Part shown: one piece after another, positions 23,604-34,402 of the stretch
How positions within the stretch are numbered: the first letter of the stretch is position 1
Layout: the number at the start of each line of letters is the position of its first letter
NCBI GenBank assembly: GCA_000711775.1
Contig: ARYC01017699.1
Span: forward strand, 37,596-101,595
DNA length: 64,000 nt
Reading direction: 5' to 3'
DNA from: Oxytricha trifallax
Taxonomy: Eukaryota; Ciliophora; Spirotrichea; Sporadotrichida; Oxytrichidae
Program-made: the position numbers and the translations under genes
The notes under the pieces: generated by a model
What the model was told of the DNA's origin: nothing
What the model saw: only the letters and a program-made list of their open reading frames with translations
Databases searched by the model: none

Positions 23604-24169
23604 CTTGCTTCCTCTTTCTAGAAATGTTAATGAAATTTAAATTATGGATATCCATTCTAAGTTTATTAAAATCTTACTACTAAATAGGGAGGACTTAATG
23701 GAGGTCAACCTTTAAAAGATATGCGGAGAAGCATTTAAAAACTTGCTCCAAGTTTCACAGATTGATTTCCATTTTTATCAAACTATCTTCATTAAATTGC
23801 TCCTAATAATGTTTAATTATTTTAGGAGGTCCTCCAAATTAAGTTTAAACTTCATTAGGAGTTAAATTTTAAGGTTAAAACTTAATTAGGAGCATATTAA
23901 ATTAAAAAAATGTTTAATAACTTTACCTCAAAATTAAGTTCAAACTTGATTTGGAGGACCTCCTAGAGAAACAAAACTTCATTAGGAGTATTTTAATTTA
24001 CTAAAACGAATAAAATTCTCATAAAATATGTCATCTTACAGTCTTTTATGGTTGTTTAATTTTCTAACATCTCAGCCGAAAATCTACCAGAGTGTCTTAT
24101 ACTCGACTATTAAAGTTTATCAAGGTATATTTTATCATTATTATAATAAAATATATCAGCAAAACTAAA

Positions 24170-25617
24170 ATGAGCGGTAACCTGTTAAGAAGAGCGGCAT
24201 TACTTGGATCGAGTCAATAAAAATTATCATTCCAGCAACCAAGAAAAGTAGAGGCCAGAGACGCTTGTACTCAGTGAGAGCCTACTTATGACAACTTTGA
24301 CCAGTCTAGCTTTGAGATTTAAATATAAGTTAAGTAGAAGGTTATCAAAGAAGCAGAGAAAATTGAGAAGAGTTAAACAACCCGCCATAGAGCATTAATA
24401 AATTCCAGCTAAAGTTGACTATTAATGCAAAGAATGCAATAAAGTTTTCCCTTACTAGTCGACTTATAAAAGACACTTGAGAGATATACACAACGATATG
24501 CCAAGGTTATATCTCAAGCATTAAAAGAAAGATGGGAAGTATGTCTGTGAGTTCTGTGAGAAGCCATATTCTCATACTAGAGATCTCAAAGTGCACTTAA
24601 AGAAAAAGCACAATTAAAGTTTTGTCTTTATTCATGAACCTACTGGTAATAAATTCCTTTAAAAGAGAAGATCAAGAAACCCAGTGGAGTCTCTTAGAGT
24701 TGAAGTGTAGAAGTAAGTCAAAATGAAGAAAGCAGTCAAGAACTTTCCAGTCTCTGAGATCAATAAAATCATGGTTAAAATTGAGGCAATGAAGATTCCT
24801 ATATTAAAAATTATTGACTTAGATTCTTGCCTAGAAAGCTACCTTACTCTTGAAGAAAAAATTGAGAAGAGAGTCATTACTGATGACTAATATGCTTACA
24901 AGATATATCCTTTCAATTACTTCCTTGCTGATGACAAGTTCCAAATGGAATTTGCTAATGAGTATTATGCTCTTTAAAAAGCCAAAGTTAAATGAGTGCA
25001 GGCATATCATCTAGCTTGATGCTATTTTACTTGGTAAAGATCATGTAGCCTTCAGGCTTCCTTTACTTGAAATGACTTACAGAGAATTCTTATCTGACAA
25101 TAGATGTCAGAGATAAATTGGCTAGATAGTATAGCAGATAGTTGAGGGGATTGAAGAGCTTCACAAGCTAGGTTATGTTCATAGAGACTTAAAGCCAGAG
25201 AACATCATGATGAACTTTCAGCCTCTTAGAGTTTATATTATTGACTTCAACAGAGCTCAAAGAGTGCAAGCCTCTGCATAAGGAAATGTATACGGCACTC
25301 CTGGATATTTCCCAGAGAGAGAAGATTGGAGAGATGGAGACACTTAATGGGATATCTGGGCTCTAGCAGTAATAATAATAGAGAGCGACATGCCAAGAAA
25401 CGATTACTTTAGCTGCAAGGGTGAGAGAGATTCTAAGCAGAGAATCAAACAATATCTCGATAAAAATAAAATAAATGGAGGTCTCAGAGAACTTGCATAC
25501 TCAACTATTATCAAGCCAAGCTAAGAGAATTAACAAACAATAGAAACAATCAAACATCAACTTAGAAAGATAAAATTCAGAGAACTGCCACATGACTCTA
25601 AGCTTATGTTTGTATGA
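24170..25617 (+). pseudogene. TBE-1 57 kDa zinc-finger/kinase gene
   Basis: ATG at 24170, TGA at 25615-25617. Two C2H2 fingers: CKECNKVFPYQSTYKRHLRD (about 24424-24490) and CEFCEKPYSHTRDLKVHLKK (about 24547-24612). Then a linker and a protein-kinase domain: YREFLSDNRCQRQIGQIVQQ, IEELHKLGYVHRDLKPENIM (25150-25209), IIDFNRAQ in place of DFG, and GTPGYFPEREDWRDGDTQWD as the APE region, ending with HDSKLMFV. In-frame TGA at 24275-24277 where TBE-4 has TGG, and frame changes near 24400 and 24990, indicate decay. Catalytic Asp and Lys of HRDLKPEN remain; no clear glycine loop. Confidence 0.88.
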
Positions 25618-25781
25618 AATATTTTAAAAACTCGCTTGTTATACTCACTTAAATTACTAATATTTAAACATTAAACCCCTACATAAACCCTATTAAAACC
25701 CTAATAAAGTATGCGTTAATAGTCTACTTTTATCAATCAAAAACTCAATCAAACTACTGAAAGGGTTTTGGGGTTTTGATT

Positions 25782-26676
25782 GTCAAAGTCTGATTGAAAT
25801 TCTAATGGAATTTCAAAATATTAAAAATCAGAGATTTTTTTCATATTCATAATCATCATCTTGATTGTCATCTTCAACGCTAAGTATTTAGACATCAATT
25901 TTCTTAAAATTTGAATTTTTTGGGAAAAATCCCCAGACTTTGACAATGCTTGATATTGATTTTATTAGTGCTATTGCTATTATTGTTGCTATTATTGTTG
26001 TTATTATTATTTAAACTCCACACTCTCCACACTTTTTATTTTTTAAGGAAGATATCCTGAAGATACCCTGAAGATATGATGAAGATATCTTAGAAAAATT
26101 TATGAAAAACTTTAAGATCAGCTACAGCATTAACTAGTTCACTGCCCTAAAATAGAAATGAAATGGAAAAGATGAAAAAAATAAAAATTCCATTTTTAGA
26201 TAGTTGATTAATTAATTAAAGTTAAATAAGCTTATATTCAAACTTAATTCAAATAAGTGACTGTTTGATCTTTAATACATGTGTATTGATATGAACATAA
26301 TTCTATTTGATCTCTTTTTTTATTTTATTTTAACAGTCTCCATATTTTAATTATACTCGCTTAATATAGAGCTTTCTAATATTAAAAAAATATTTTTAAA
26401 GATAAGATTGGATAATTAAGTCATTAAAAATAATTTTACAGACATTTTCTTATATGCTTAACAAAAGTAGAGAAATTATTAATTCCTTTAGGTGTATCTA
26501 AGATCAAAATTGAAGGACGAAGCAAAACTATCTTTGACAGACACATAAAATTAATTAAAAAATGAAAATAATAACATATAAGTAAATAACTTGTTTAGAA
26601 AAAATAAAAACTATTTATGTTATTTTATCTAAATACTATTGTCATAAGATTACTATTGTTATAAGATGCATATGTC
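25782..26676. other. AT-rich spacer with simple repeats
   Basis: Contains a (TTA/TTG)n run at about 25970-26010 and three tandem GAAGATA-type units at about 26048-26092. No gene supported. Ends where the duplicated segment A begins. Confidence 0.4.
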
Positions 26677-27656
26677 ATGAAGGAGATTGAGGCGATGAGT
26701 ATAAATTTTTCCATATAAAACAAGGAATATTTAATGGGTAGGGGTAGAGGTCAGAACAGATAATTAATCAATATATAATACAACGAGGTAGTGTATATTT
26801 ATGGATATAATTCAAGGAATAAATTATCTTACGAAGTATTCAAAAATTAACATTCACACATATACACATTTCTTAATGCTTTTAGAAAATCACAACATGG
26901 ACTTTATAATTTATGTGATGCCTTAATATTAATCAAAACTAAATATTAAGTTTAATTTTTAACATGGTTGATACAATAAGCAATTACTTACCACCATATT
27001 TTTCAGTGAGATATTTTAATTAAGAAACTCTAAGTAACATTTTCTAATCTGTTTTCTTAGGCCATTTTGAAGAGGAAGCAGTAATTAATTCTATCTTTTA
27101 CATGTAATAAGAAATGGGATGTTTGATTTGATTATTTATAAAACTTTTATTAAATATTAAAATTGAGTTCTATAAATTAATTCATTTTATTTTATTTTAT
27201 TAAGAGTGCAAATATTTATTTTAAAGAATAGCCAAAGCTTAGTTTGTTATTTAATTTTAAATTTGTTATTTTTATTTTTAGATTTTGATTATTTTTTTTT
27301 ATTTTTATTTACTAACAAAGCCTGTCCCAAATTAAGAAATGATAAAAGATGAAAAATAAGTTCGTGAACTTTATCGTGTCTCAGAAATATATGAGCATTT
27401 TTTTTATATAATTAAATATAAGAAACTTAAATATGATCTAATTTTAGAATTCTTAAAATCTCAAAGTTTGTACGTGCTTCTAATGAGATATCTAAAATCA
27501 ATCGAAATAAATAAGGATTCTTTGAAATTTACTCACTAAAAGTATTTTTCAGAAATTAATGAGATGAGTCATAACCGTGATAAGAGGTAGAATACTCTTA
27601 GTAATTCAATTAAGAGTGCTTATAATAAGATCATGGATTATAAACAAAAATAATGA
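26677..27656 (+). CDS. Duplicated gene 1, copy A
   Basis: Three coding islands with AT-rich gaps. 26677-26935 includes NSRNKLSYEVFKNQHSHIYT and FLNAFRKSQHGLYNLCDALI. 26964-27122 reads MVDTISNYLPPYFSVRYFNQ, then HFEEEAVINS. 27315-27656 runs from PVPNQEMIKD through KYKKLKYDLILEFLKSQSLY to IMDYKQKQ and TGA 27654-27656. Copy B at 57.0-57.9 kb has the same three islands; islands 2 and 3 have identical lengths (159 and 342 bases) and mostly conservative amino-acid changes, so the protein is or was under selection. Gaps may be introns or IESs (the last ends ACAAAG before CCTGTCC). Either MVDT or an upstream exon is the start. No family recognised. Confidence 0.65.
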
Positions 27657-28163
27657 ATATTAATTATAATTTACTATTAATTTTTTAATTTAAATTACTT
27701 TAAGAATTTCATTTTTTCATTAAAAAATATTCTGAATATGTTTATAAATTCAATTGTTGAATTTTATAAGATATGAAATGATAAATAATAAAAAATATAT
27801 AAGATATTAAAAATATAGTTAAGATTAATAAGTAGAATAAAATATAAATGGAATAACTCAAACAGCTTTGTCATTATTTCTATTCCCCCTCATTAGTATC
27901 TCGGTCAACATAACAAAATTATATTAATTGTCCTCTTGAGATCTTTCTGCGAAGTCTCAATGCAAGTCCACAGCTACTCTAACCAACTAGGATCCCTAAA
28001 AAATAAAAAGAATGGTTTTTTTCGTCACCATTGTGTCCATCATAATTAATCTTATTAATCTTTATTGTATTCTTATTATCTTCTATTATTTTTAATTATT
28101 AATCATAAATATATTCATTTACTAACTAGTTATATTGATATATAATTATAATTTTCATAATTT
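27657..28163. other. Duplicated non-coding or weakly coding flank (A)
   Basis: 27860-28110 is conserved in segment B (58045-58330), with AACCAACTAGGATCCCTA identical. On the minus strand it could encode DPSWLEQLWTCIETSQKDL (copy B DPSWFEQLQTWKETSQTEL) after an acceptor TTTTTTAG, with an upstream exon IEDNKNTIKINK (copy B IEDIKNTMKINK). The frames of the two parts do not join the same way in the two copies, so I only suggest a minus-strand gene. Confidence 0.35.
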
Positions 28164-28165
28164 TA

Positions 28166-28571
28166 TTGCTGGAAAATTTTTGATTTTTGAAAAAGAATTA
28201 AAATTAAATTAATTAAATATTAAAATCATGGCAGTTATAAAATCCAAAGTGACTCTAAATTCAAAAATAAATGGATTCTACGGTAGATCCCGCAATTTTA
28301 GCTGGACTTTACTATTGGCAATATTCCTGAATCATCCCAGGAAGCGAGATATTTTGATTTTGAGCTAACTCCCAAAAATAGTATAATGGGTTTTTCTCGC
28401 TTGGGATGAGATAAATTCATTATAGCAATAACAACCACCGTCTAATTTTTTATGCGCTATCTAGAGAGTATAATATTGTTAGGGTTTGGAGGGATTTTCC
28501 AAAAACATAACTGAAGGTTATTAATAATTAATTAATTTTAATTCATTTTCCCAAAGAATGTTTTCATACAA
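28166..28571. mobile_element. MITE of the TTGTAGGAATA family, degenerate ends
   Basis: Flanked by TA on both sides (28164-28165, 28572-28573). Segment B lacks it and has a single TA before CTAATATTTGG at the corresponding place, an empty site showing insertion after the duplication. The inside matches the 12962-13360 element in inverted orientation (CAATTTTAGCTGGACTTTA). No coding capacity. Confidence 0.65.
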
Positions 28572-28573
28572 TA

Positions 28574-29309
28574 CTAATATTTGGTTTTTAATAATAAAAC
28601 TTTTACTATAATAACTCAAACTTAATTTAAAAAACTTTATTAGATTTCCAGCTAATATTGCGATTTTTCAAATCTATGACTATATAAATTGTGAATAAAA
28701 ATTTAATACTTTTGGGCATTTTCTTAAACCAATAGAGCAATTTTAAACTACCTTCATGAAATAAAATTGTAATTATTCCATATATTAAATTATGTAATTT
28801 TTTAAATATACAGTAGACCTCTTATATTATTAAATATTATTAATATCCTCATTAAAATGAAATTAATACTAAATAAATTCTTTAATTTAAAAAAATTTCT
28901 AATGTTTAATGAATAAATATATTACTATAAACTTGAAAATTATATGTGTAAGAAATTAATTAATATTCGAGAATGTAAGTTTTTCTAATATGTATTTTGC
29001 ATAAAAAATAATTTGCTGGGTAGAGGAAACTTTACTCCTTAATTATTTATTTTATATTTTTATTAAGTGGGATTTAAATTAATTTTACAAGTACGTTTTA
29101 AAGTTTGATTTTTTATAACAAATAAAAATCATTATTGATATAATACAAAACAAACAGTATAAATTAAAAATATATAACTAAAATACTTCAATAAAACTTT
29201 ATTAGTAAATAAAATCATATGATTAATTATATATGAGATACATGCAAATACTAATATTCATTGATTTTTTATTATTAATCTTTTTTATGGTATGAGACAA
29301 GCTAATAAG
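28574..29309. other. Duplicated spacer with a G-rich-element relic (A)
   Basis: Matches 58.37-59.22 kb of segment B in patches (ACTAATATTTGGTTTTTAAT; TTTCCAGCTAATATTGCG against ATTCAGCTAACATTTCC). TAGAGGAAACTTTACTCC at about 29020 corresponds to the right end of the G-rich element at 58683-59016, so an older copy of that element probably sits here. No gene. Confidence 0.4.
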
Positions 29310-30843
29310 TAGATTTGGGTGTTGATACCAGGACGTCCCGGATTTAATATTAGTGTAAAAAAAAATAAAAATTACTAATTCTTTTAAATATAAATTCTTA
29401 TTAATTATAAATAATAATCAAAGAAATGTTACTTGTAAAAGCTTAATATAATAAAACTATTCATTCAAATAAGATTTTTCATATTGCTGAAATATATTTT
29501 ATTTAAATCAAATATAAACTACAAAATTTATCACACAAATTTTACAATTTGTGTGTTTTATTTTAAATTTAATATTACTAGAGTTAAATATAAAGCTTAA
29601 AAAAATATGAATGTTTTTAATGTTGTTCTATAATAAAAGTAACAATAACCAATTAATTTTATGAATAATAAATGTTGCATGCACTATTTTTAAAAGTAAG
29701 ATGCAAGATAAAATATTTTAATTATAATTAGTATTTTCAATTCTATTATTTCGCTTATCAAAAATAGGGAAATTAATCATTTATTTAATTGTAAAGCATA
29801 TTTGTTTAGAAATATCATATAAATAATTAATAATCTAATATAAAAATAGAATATTGTACAAACAATTATTATCAATAATTACAAAATTGCATTAAGCCTT
29901 ATTTTTATATACAATTAGGCAATTCTTTATTAATTTTGTATTTATTTTATTTATAATAAGAGTACAGAATGCCATACTTTAGATATATTTATATAATTTT
30001 TTTATTTTAAACAAATAAAAATTAATATTTTTCTGAATTTTTAAGTCTCATTCATCTGTACACGACTATGTATAAGAAAGCTATCTTGGTCAAGCTTTAA
30101 TAATGTCTTAATAATTCTTCTAACATCACAAAAAAAATTAATTTAAAGATTCACCACGTTTTTTATAATCTGAATACTATTATAAATCATCAAAAGTTTC
30201 ACTTAAATTTCTAATGTTAGGAAAATAATTAAACAGGATCTCTCGCAATACTTTCAAATTTATGTATTAGGACAATAATATTTTAAACCGTTTTTAATAG
30301 AGTTTATCAGTACGATATTGACTATTAACATAATCATAAAAGCATAATCTATATATTTTTATGATAAAGTATACTTGAAAAGGAGTTATGATTAGAATTT
30401 CAAACGATAAATATTAATTGATAGTATGTCGAATCCTTATAAAACATGTACTATGTGATCTTGTATGATTTTTTATTAAAATAATTCTATGTGAATATAT
30501 ATTAATTATTTATTAATGTTTAAATATTATTTTTTTTCACTTATTCATACATAACACCTTTAAAAAGGTTTTTTCAGAGGCGTTGACTCCGACCCATCCT
30601 ATTAATTATTCTGATTTGTTATAAAAGTATGGGCTCTTGCCCTTTTTAACACCGCTTGGGTAAAATCCCTTGACCCATCCTTATAAGATTCTTACAGAAT
30701 CTTTTTGTGATACTTCGTATTATGGTTTTAAATTTTTTCATTACACTAAAATATATTCTGGGAAGTCCTAGTAATCCTGGGACATCTTGATAATATTGGG
30801 ACGTCCTGATTTTCCTGGGACGTCCCGGTATCAAAACCCATTC
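29310..30843. mobile_element. 1.5 kb element with GGACGTCCC inverted ends
   Basis: Left end reads TTTGGGTGTTGATACC then AGGACGTCCCGG. The right end is the inverse: CCTGGGACGTCCCGG then TATCAAAACCCATT. The right part also carries spaced copies of the core (GGGAAGTCC, GGGACATC, GGGACGTCC at about 30760-30820). Near 30.58-30.68 kb a second internal repeat occurs (GACCCATCC twice). The inside is AT-rich with no sensible frame. No matching sequence was seen in segment B. It looks like a non-autonomous DNA transposon or a large transposon-type IES; family unknown. Confidence 0.55.
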
Positions 30844-31029
30844 TCTATAGGTTATTTCGATGAAAAGAGTCTAATTGCTACATGGTCTTGCCAAGTAAAA
30901 CTGTTTTCTAGCTGAATAATATGCTTATACTCATTTAAGTTTGCTTTTTAAGGAATGGAATACTTATTTGTAAATTTCTTTTAGAATTGAAATCAGTCAG
31001 TAAATGATTAAAAGGATAAATTAACAGCC

Positions 31030-31640
31030 ATTAGTAATAAATGATCCCTTTTCCTTATTTTCATCATCAGGAGTAAGTAAGGTAGCTATCATGGCAATAA
31101 TCTTTGTAAATAATTTTTAAGTTTGGGATTTTAACATTCTCATTTTTCACCAAAATTTTTTGTTTCTGATACTTGAAAGTACTTGACTGCCTTCTTTGTT
31201 ATATAATTAGATTACTCTTACATTTTAACTCTAAGAGATTATTTTGGATTTCTTGACCTACTTTTTTGTAGAAATCTATCTACAGTTGTTCATGATAAAC
31301 ACAAAACTTTAATTTTGCTTTATCTTTAATCCACATTAAGCTCTCTTGTAAGAGAATATGGCTCTCACAGAACTCACAGATACACATCCTTTTTTTCTTT
31401 AAATGCTTAAGATATAACCTTGGCATATATTTTTTCCTTCTCTCAATTGCCTCTTTTTCGGGAAAACTTTATTGTATTCTTTGCATTTATAGTCAACTTT
31501 GGTTGTTAAGATTTAAAGGTCAATAGTGGGTTGTTTAATTTCCTCCTCCATATTTGCAGATTCTTAGGTGACCTTCTACTTAATTTATATTTCATTCTCA
31601 AAGGTATACAAGTTAAGAGTTTCATAATAGGCTACACTGC
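31030..31640 (-). pseudogene. Orphan fragment of a TBE 57 kDa gene
   Basis: The minus strand matches the zinc-finger region of the TBE-1/TBE-4 57 kDa gene: KVDYKCKEYNKVFPKKRQLR near 31470, then CEFCESHILLQE near 31360 and a degraded linker to about 31030. Cysteines and histidines are partly lost (CKEY for CKEC). It lies in the opposite orientation to the TBEs that follow and has no terminal repeat, so it is an old broken insertion. Confidence 0.7.
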
Positions 31641-31649
31641 GAAAAAATG

Positions 31650-31810
31650 TCGGATTAGTTTAACTTTAATTGTAGCATCTAAATTCGAATAAATTAAACC
31701 ATGACAGAGAAAATAGAGTTATCTCGTTTCAGAGTTGTGATTTAATAGTACCGCCACTTGTAAAGTCATGTAAATTTTGAATTCTTTATCGAATAAGCCC
31801 AAGGTTGTTT
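31650..31810. repeat. Relic of the TTGTAGGAATA MITE family
   Basis: Contains GTTATCTCGTTTCAGA, GTACCGCCACTTGTAAAG and TTTTGAATTCTTTATCGAA, matching the right arm of the intact element at 62200-62616. Ends not recognisable. Confidence 0.45.
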
Positions 31811-31980
31811 AAATTGGCTGGCGATCTTTAACTACCACTATTCATTAATTTTTAATTAAAGAAATTAAAATTTAACATTAAATTTAATGCTACAATAATC
31901 AAAACCCCAAAACCCCTTAATGAGGTTTATAAGTGCTTTGATTTTTAGGGAATTTGTTAGGGGTTGGGGTTATTAATTAA

Positions 31981-33041
31981 ATGCGAGACAAAAATAGCAA
32001 GCTATTGGGTATATTTATGATGAAGAGTATATAGATTTAGTGTTTAAACTGCGATATGGATGTGATATATACAGTGAATAAGTCAAACCTGTACTTAATT
32101 ATAAGTCAATTGCACTGCTCTTAAAGAGAAGTCCTTCAACAGTTCGCTCCCACTGCCTTATAGCTGTATAACTAAAGCAATAATAGCTGAATTCAATGCC
32201 TTAGAGGAAGTCAAAGTTTCAATAGAAGCATAATGACTATCTTATTAATGAAAAAACTTTGAAGTATTGGGCTCACTTCTCTCTCAACCAACGAGCTACT
32301 ATGTTTCACCGCCAGTTCCCTGAATTGAAGATCTCTGCTTAGTCTATAGCCAACATCTATAAACGAAATGGTATCTCTTACAAAGGTGTAAATCGTATAA
32401 AGAGAGTAATTGATTTCACTCTGCCATTTACAACAACAACTAAAATTATATTTATAATTAAATGCAGAAAGCCTAATAGAATAATATTAAGTTTATACAT
32501 GCTGACAAGGCTGTGTTTACCTTCAACACTTTCATATAGAAGTCTTGGTATAAGAGGCATAGTAATATAGAAGTATATGACTAGAAAGTCAAGGCATAAA
32601 CGATGGCAATTCTTGGAGGAATTAGCGAAGATACTGGTTTAGAAACTTATGTTATTCATCCTCGCTCTATTAAGACAGAGCAGTATATAAAGTACTTAGA
32701 ACAGCTGAGAGAGAAGTACCTGAATAAAAGATAATACTGTTTGTTGATAATCTTTCTGTTCATAAGACAAAAGAAACAAGGAAGAGTTATGAACAACTTA
32801 GAATAACACCAGTGTTCAAGTACCTTACAGTCCATAGTTTAATGGAATTGAGTTCCACTGGGGTATATTAAAAGGCCATTACAAGAAGATGCTGCTCTAC
32901 CACTTGATGCATGACCTACCTATTGATACAGTTGACTTTATTAAAAGCTCAGCGAAGAGAGGAGATAATTTATTGGCTTAAAAGCGTGCGAAAGAAGGGA
33001 GAGTGAATGTATATAAATAAGTTTTAGAGTTAAGTTAATGA
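31981..33041 (+). pseudogene. TBE-2 transposase, frame-broken
   Basis: Same architecture as TBE-1: SIALLLKRSPSTVRSHCLIA, WAHFSLNQRATMFHRQFPEL, FIHADKAVFTF (first Asp), LFVDNLSVHK (second Asp present, GAT at 32746-32748), SPQFNGIEFHWGILKGHYKK (Glu). All three catalytic residues are kept, but frame changes near 32012, 32450, 32730 and 32818 interrupt the gene. Ends TGA 33039-33041, 9 bases from the convergent 22 kDa stop. Confidence 0.85.
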
Positions 33042-33050
33042 ATATATAAG

Positions 33051-33838
33051 TCACATTTAGAATTCTTTAGAGGGAGCTGACTTCTCTTTCTTTTCTTCTA
33101 CTTCTTGCTCCCCTCCTCCTAAGTTTCTTCTCTTACTGCCAGCTCCAGCATCTATGTTCAACGACTCTGGAGGCTAAATATTTGAATAAAGTCTCTTGCT
33201 AACTTCATACTTTGTCTGCAACTTTCGCTCTCTGTGAAGCTTGCTCTATTCCTTCATCAAGAAGATACCAGTACCAAATTTTTCCAAAGAGTTAAGCTAC
33301 AAATCTTACTAGAAATATATGGGTGCTTCTGCAGCTCTGATAGCCAGCTCTCACTTATCTTGATCCCTTGTTTATCCTTATCTTCTGAAGAGATGCTGTA
33401 CCTTTTCTTATGAGATTCTTGAATAATTTCTTTCAAGTAATCACATTAGATTGTTGCAAGTATGCCAAAGAAATAGTTTCTTTCAGGAAGTTTATTTGAC
33501 AACTGCTTCTTAGAAGGCAGGTACTGCGAAACCTCTGGGTCATTCATAGCATCATCATATAAGTTAGTCACAGAGATTTCTGGATAATTTGGAATCTCTG
33601 CAAACTTCACATCTTAAGTTTTCAAAGCTTTCTTCTCTTAACAGAGTATTGCTCTTAGAAATGAAATTTTAGTACCTTCCATCGTTGGCAAAAACAAACC
33701 AACTACATAATAAAGATTAGCAACTATGAGTTAATTACCTTGCTGCACCAGGTAGCGATGCAAATCCTCCTAGCTTCTAAATCTTTGAATCAATTCTTGT
33801 GCTTGAACTCTTTTCATTACATCATTCATTGACTCCAT
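33051..33838 (-). pseudogene. TBE-2 22 kDa protein gene
   Basis: MESMND start at 33836-33838, stop TGA 33051-33053. Long clean stretches: EIPNYPEISVTNLYDDAMND, SKKQLSNKLPERNYFFGILA, SISSEDKDKQGIKISESWLS, and the C-terminal NIDAGAGSKRRNLGGGEQEV. One frame change near 33290 precedes FGTGIFLMKEQSKLHRERKL. The best readable copy of this gene in the window. Function unknown. Confidence 0.82.
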
Positions 33839-34040
33839 CTTGTTAACAGATCTAAGAAATGATATTCAAATTTAAGTTTATTGATTTCAATTATATACCT
33901 CTGTAAAACTTACTATTAAATATGGGCATCCTATAGAAGGTCAACCTTTTAGCAGGATATGGAGAAGGTTTTGAGAACTTGTTTCAAACTTGAGAGATCG
34001 ATATCAATTTCTACTGTTATAGTTCCATATTTTTAAATTT

Positions 34041-34210
34041 AAATTGGTACGTACTTAATTAGGAGCAGCTCCTAAAATGCTAGTACTTAATTAGGAGCTT
34101 TAATTAATGCTAGTACTTAATTAGGAGCACCCTAATTTTAATCATATAATGACAAAATACCTCCTAAAGCAGTACGTACTTAATTAGGAGCACCTCCTAA
34201 ATTGGTACAT
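34041..34210. promoter_or_regulatory. Iterated motif between divergent TBE-2 genes
   Basis: Four copies of (G/T)ACTTAATTAGGAGC within 150 bases, at about 34051, 34085, 34113 and 34175. Two are followed by a mirror half giving GGAGCAGCTCC or GGAGCACCTCC. They sit between the start of the 22 kDa gene (minus) and the 57 kDa gene (plus), where a shared promoter would lie. A shorter related set (GGAGGTCCTCC, CTTAATTAGGAG) lies at the same place in TBE-1 (about 23820-23990). Confidence 0.5.
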
Positions 34211-34402
34211 GCTATAATAAACTTATTATTGAAAGTTAAAATGGTTACTTTATCACCCAGATTTAGAGCTGGATCGTCTCTTAGCACTCATATTTCTTCT
34301 ATAATACTCTAAAACTTCCCTTGAAACTTGTAGGCTTGCAAAGCTCTCATATAAGCTCTCAGTTATAGAGGCAGTTCTATAATTTTAAATTCAAATTTAA
34401 AT

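Larger units (their letters stand above)
21624..25778 (+). mobile_element. TBE-1, complete 4.15 kb TBE transposon
   Basis: Both ends match: the left starts CAAAACCCCAAAACCC and the right end is its inverted copy (GGGTTTTGGGGTTTTG), followed by more than 100 bases of inverted repeat (TTTCAGTAGTTTGATTGAG and on to the AAACCC-containing stretch). It is flanked by ATT on both sides (21621-21623, 25779-25781), fitting the 3-bp ANT target of TBE elements. It carries transposase (+), 22 kDa (-) and 57 kDa zinc-finger/kinase (+) genes in TBE order. All three TBE genes use TAA/TAG as Gln and end at TGA. Belongs to the same subfamily as TBE-4. Confidence 0.92.

Noticed and set aside
34041-34210. Spaced short repeats as a CRISPR array
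   Set aside because: Spacing is irregular, spacers are not unique in the tandem copy, and the context is a eukaryotic transposon.
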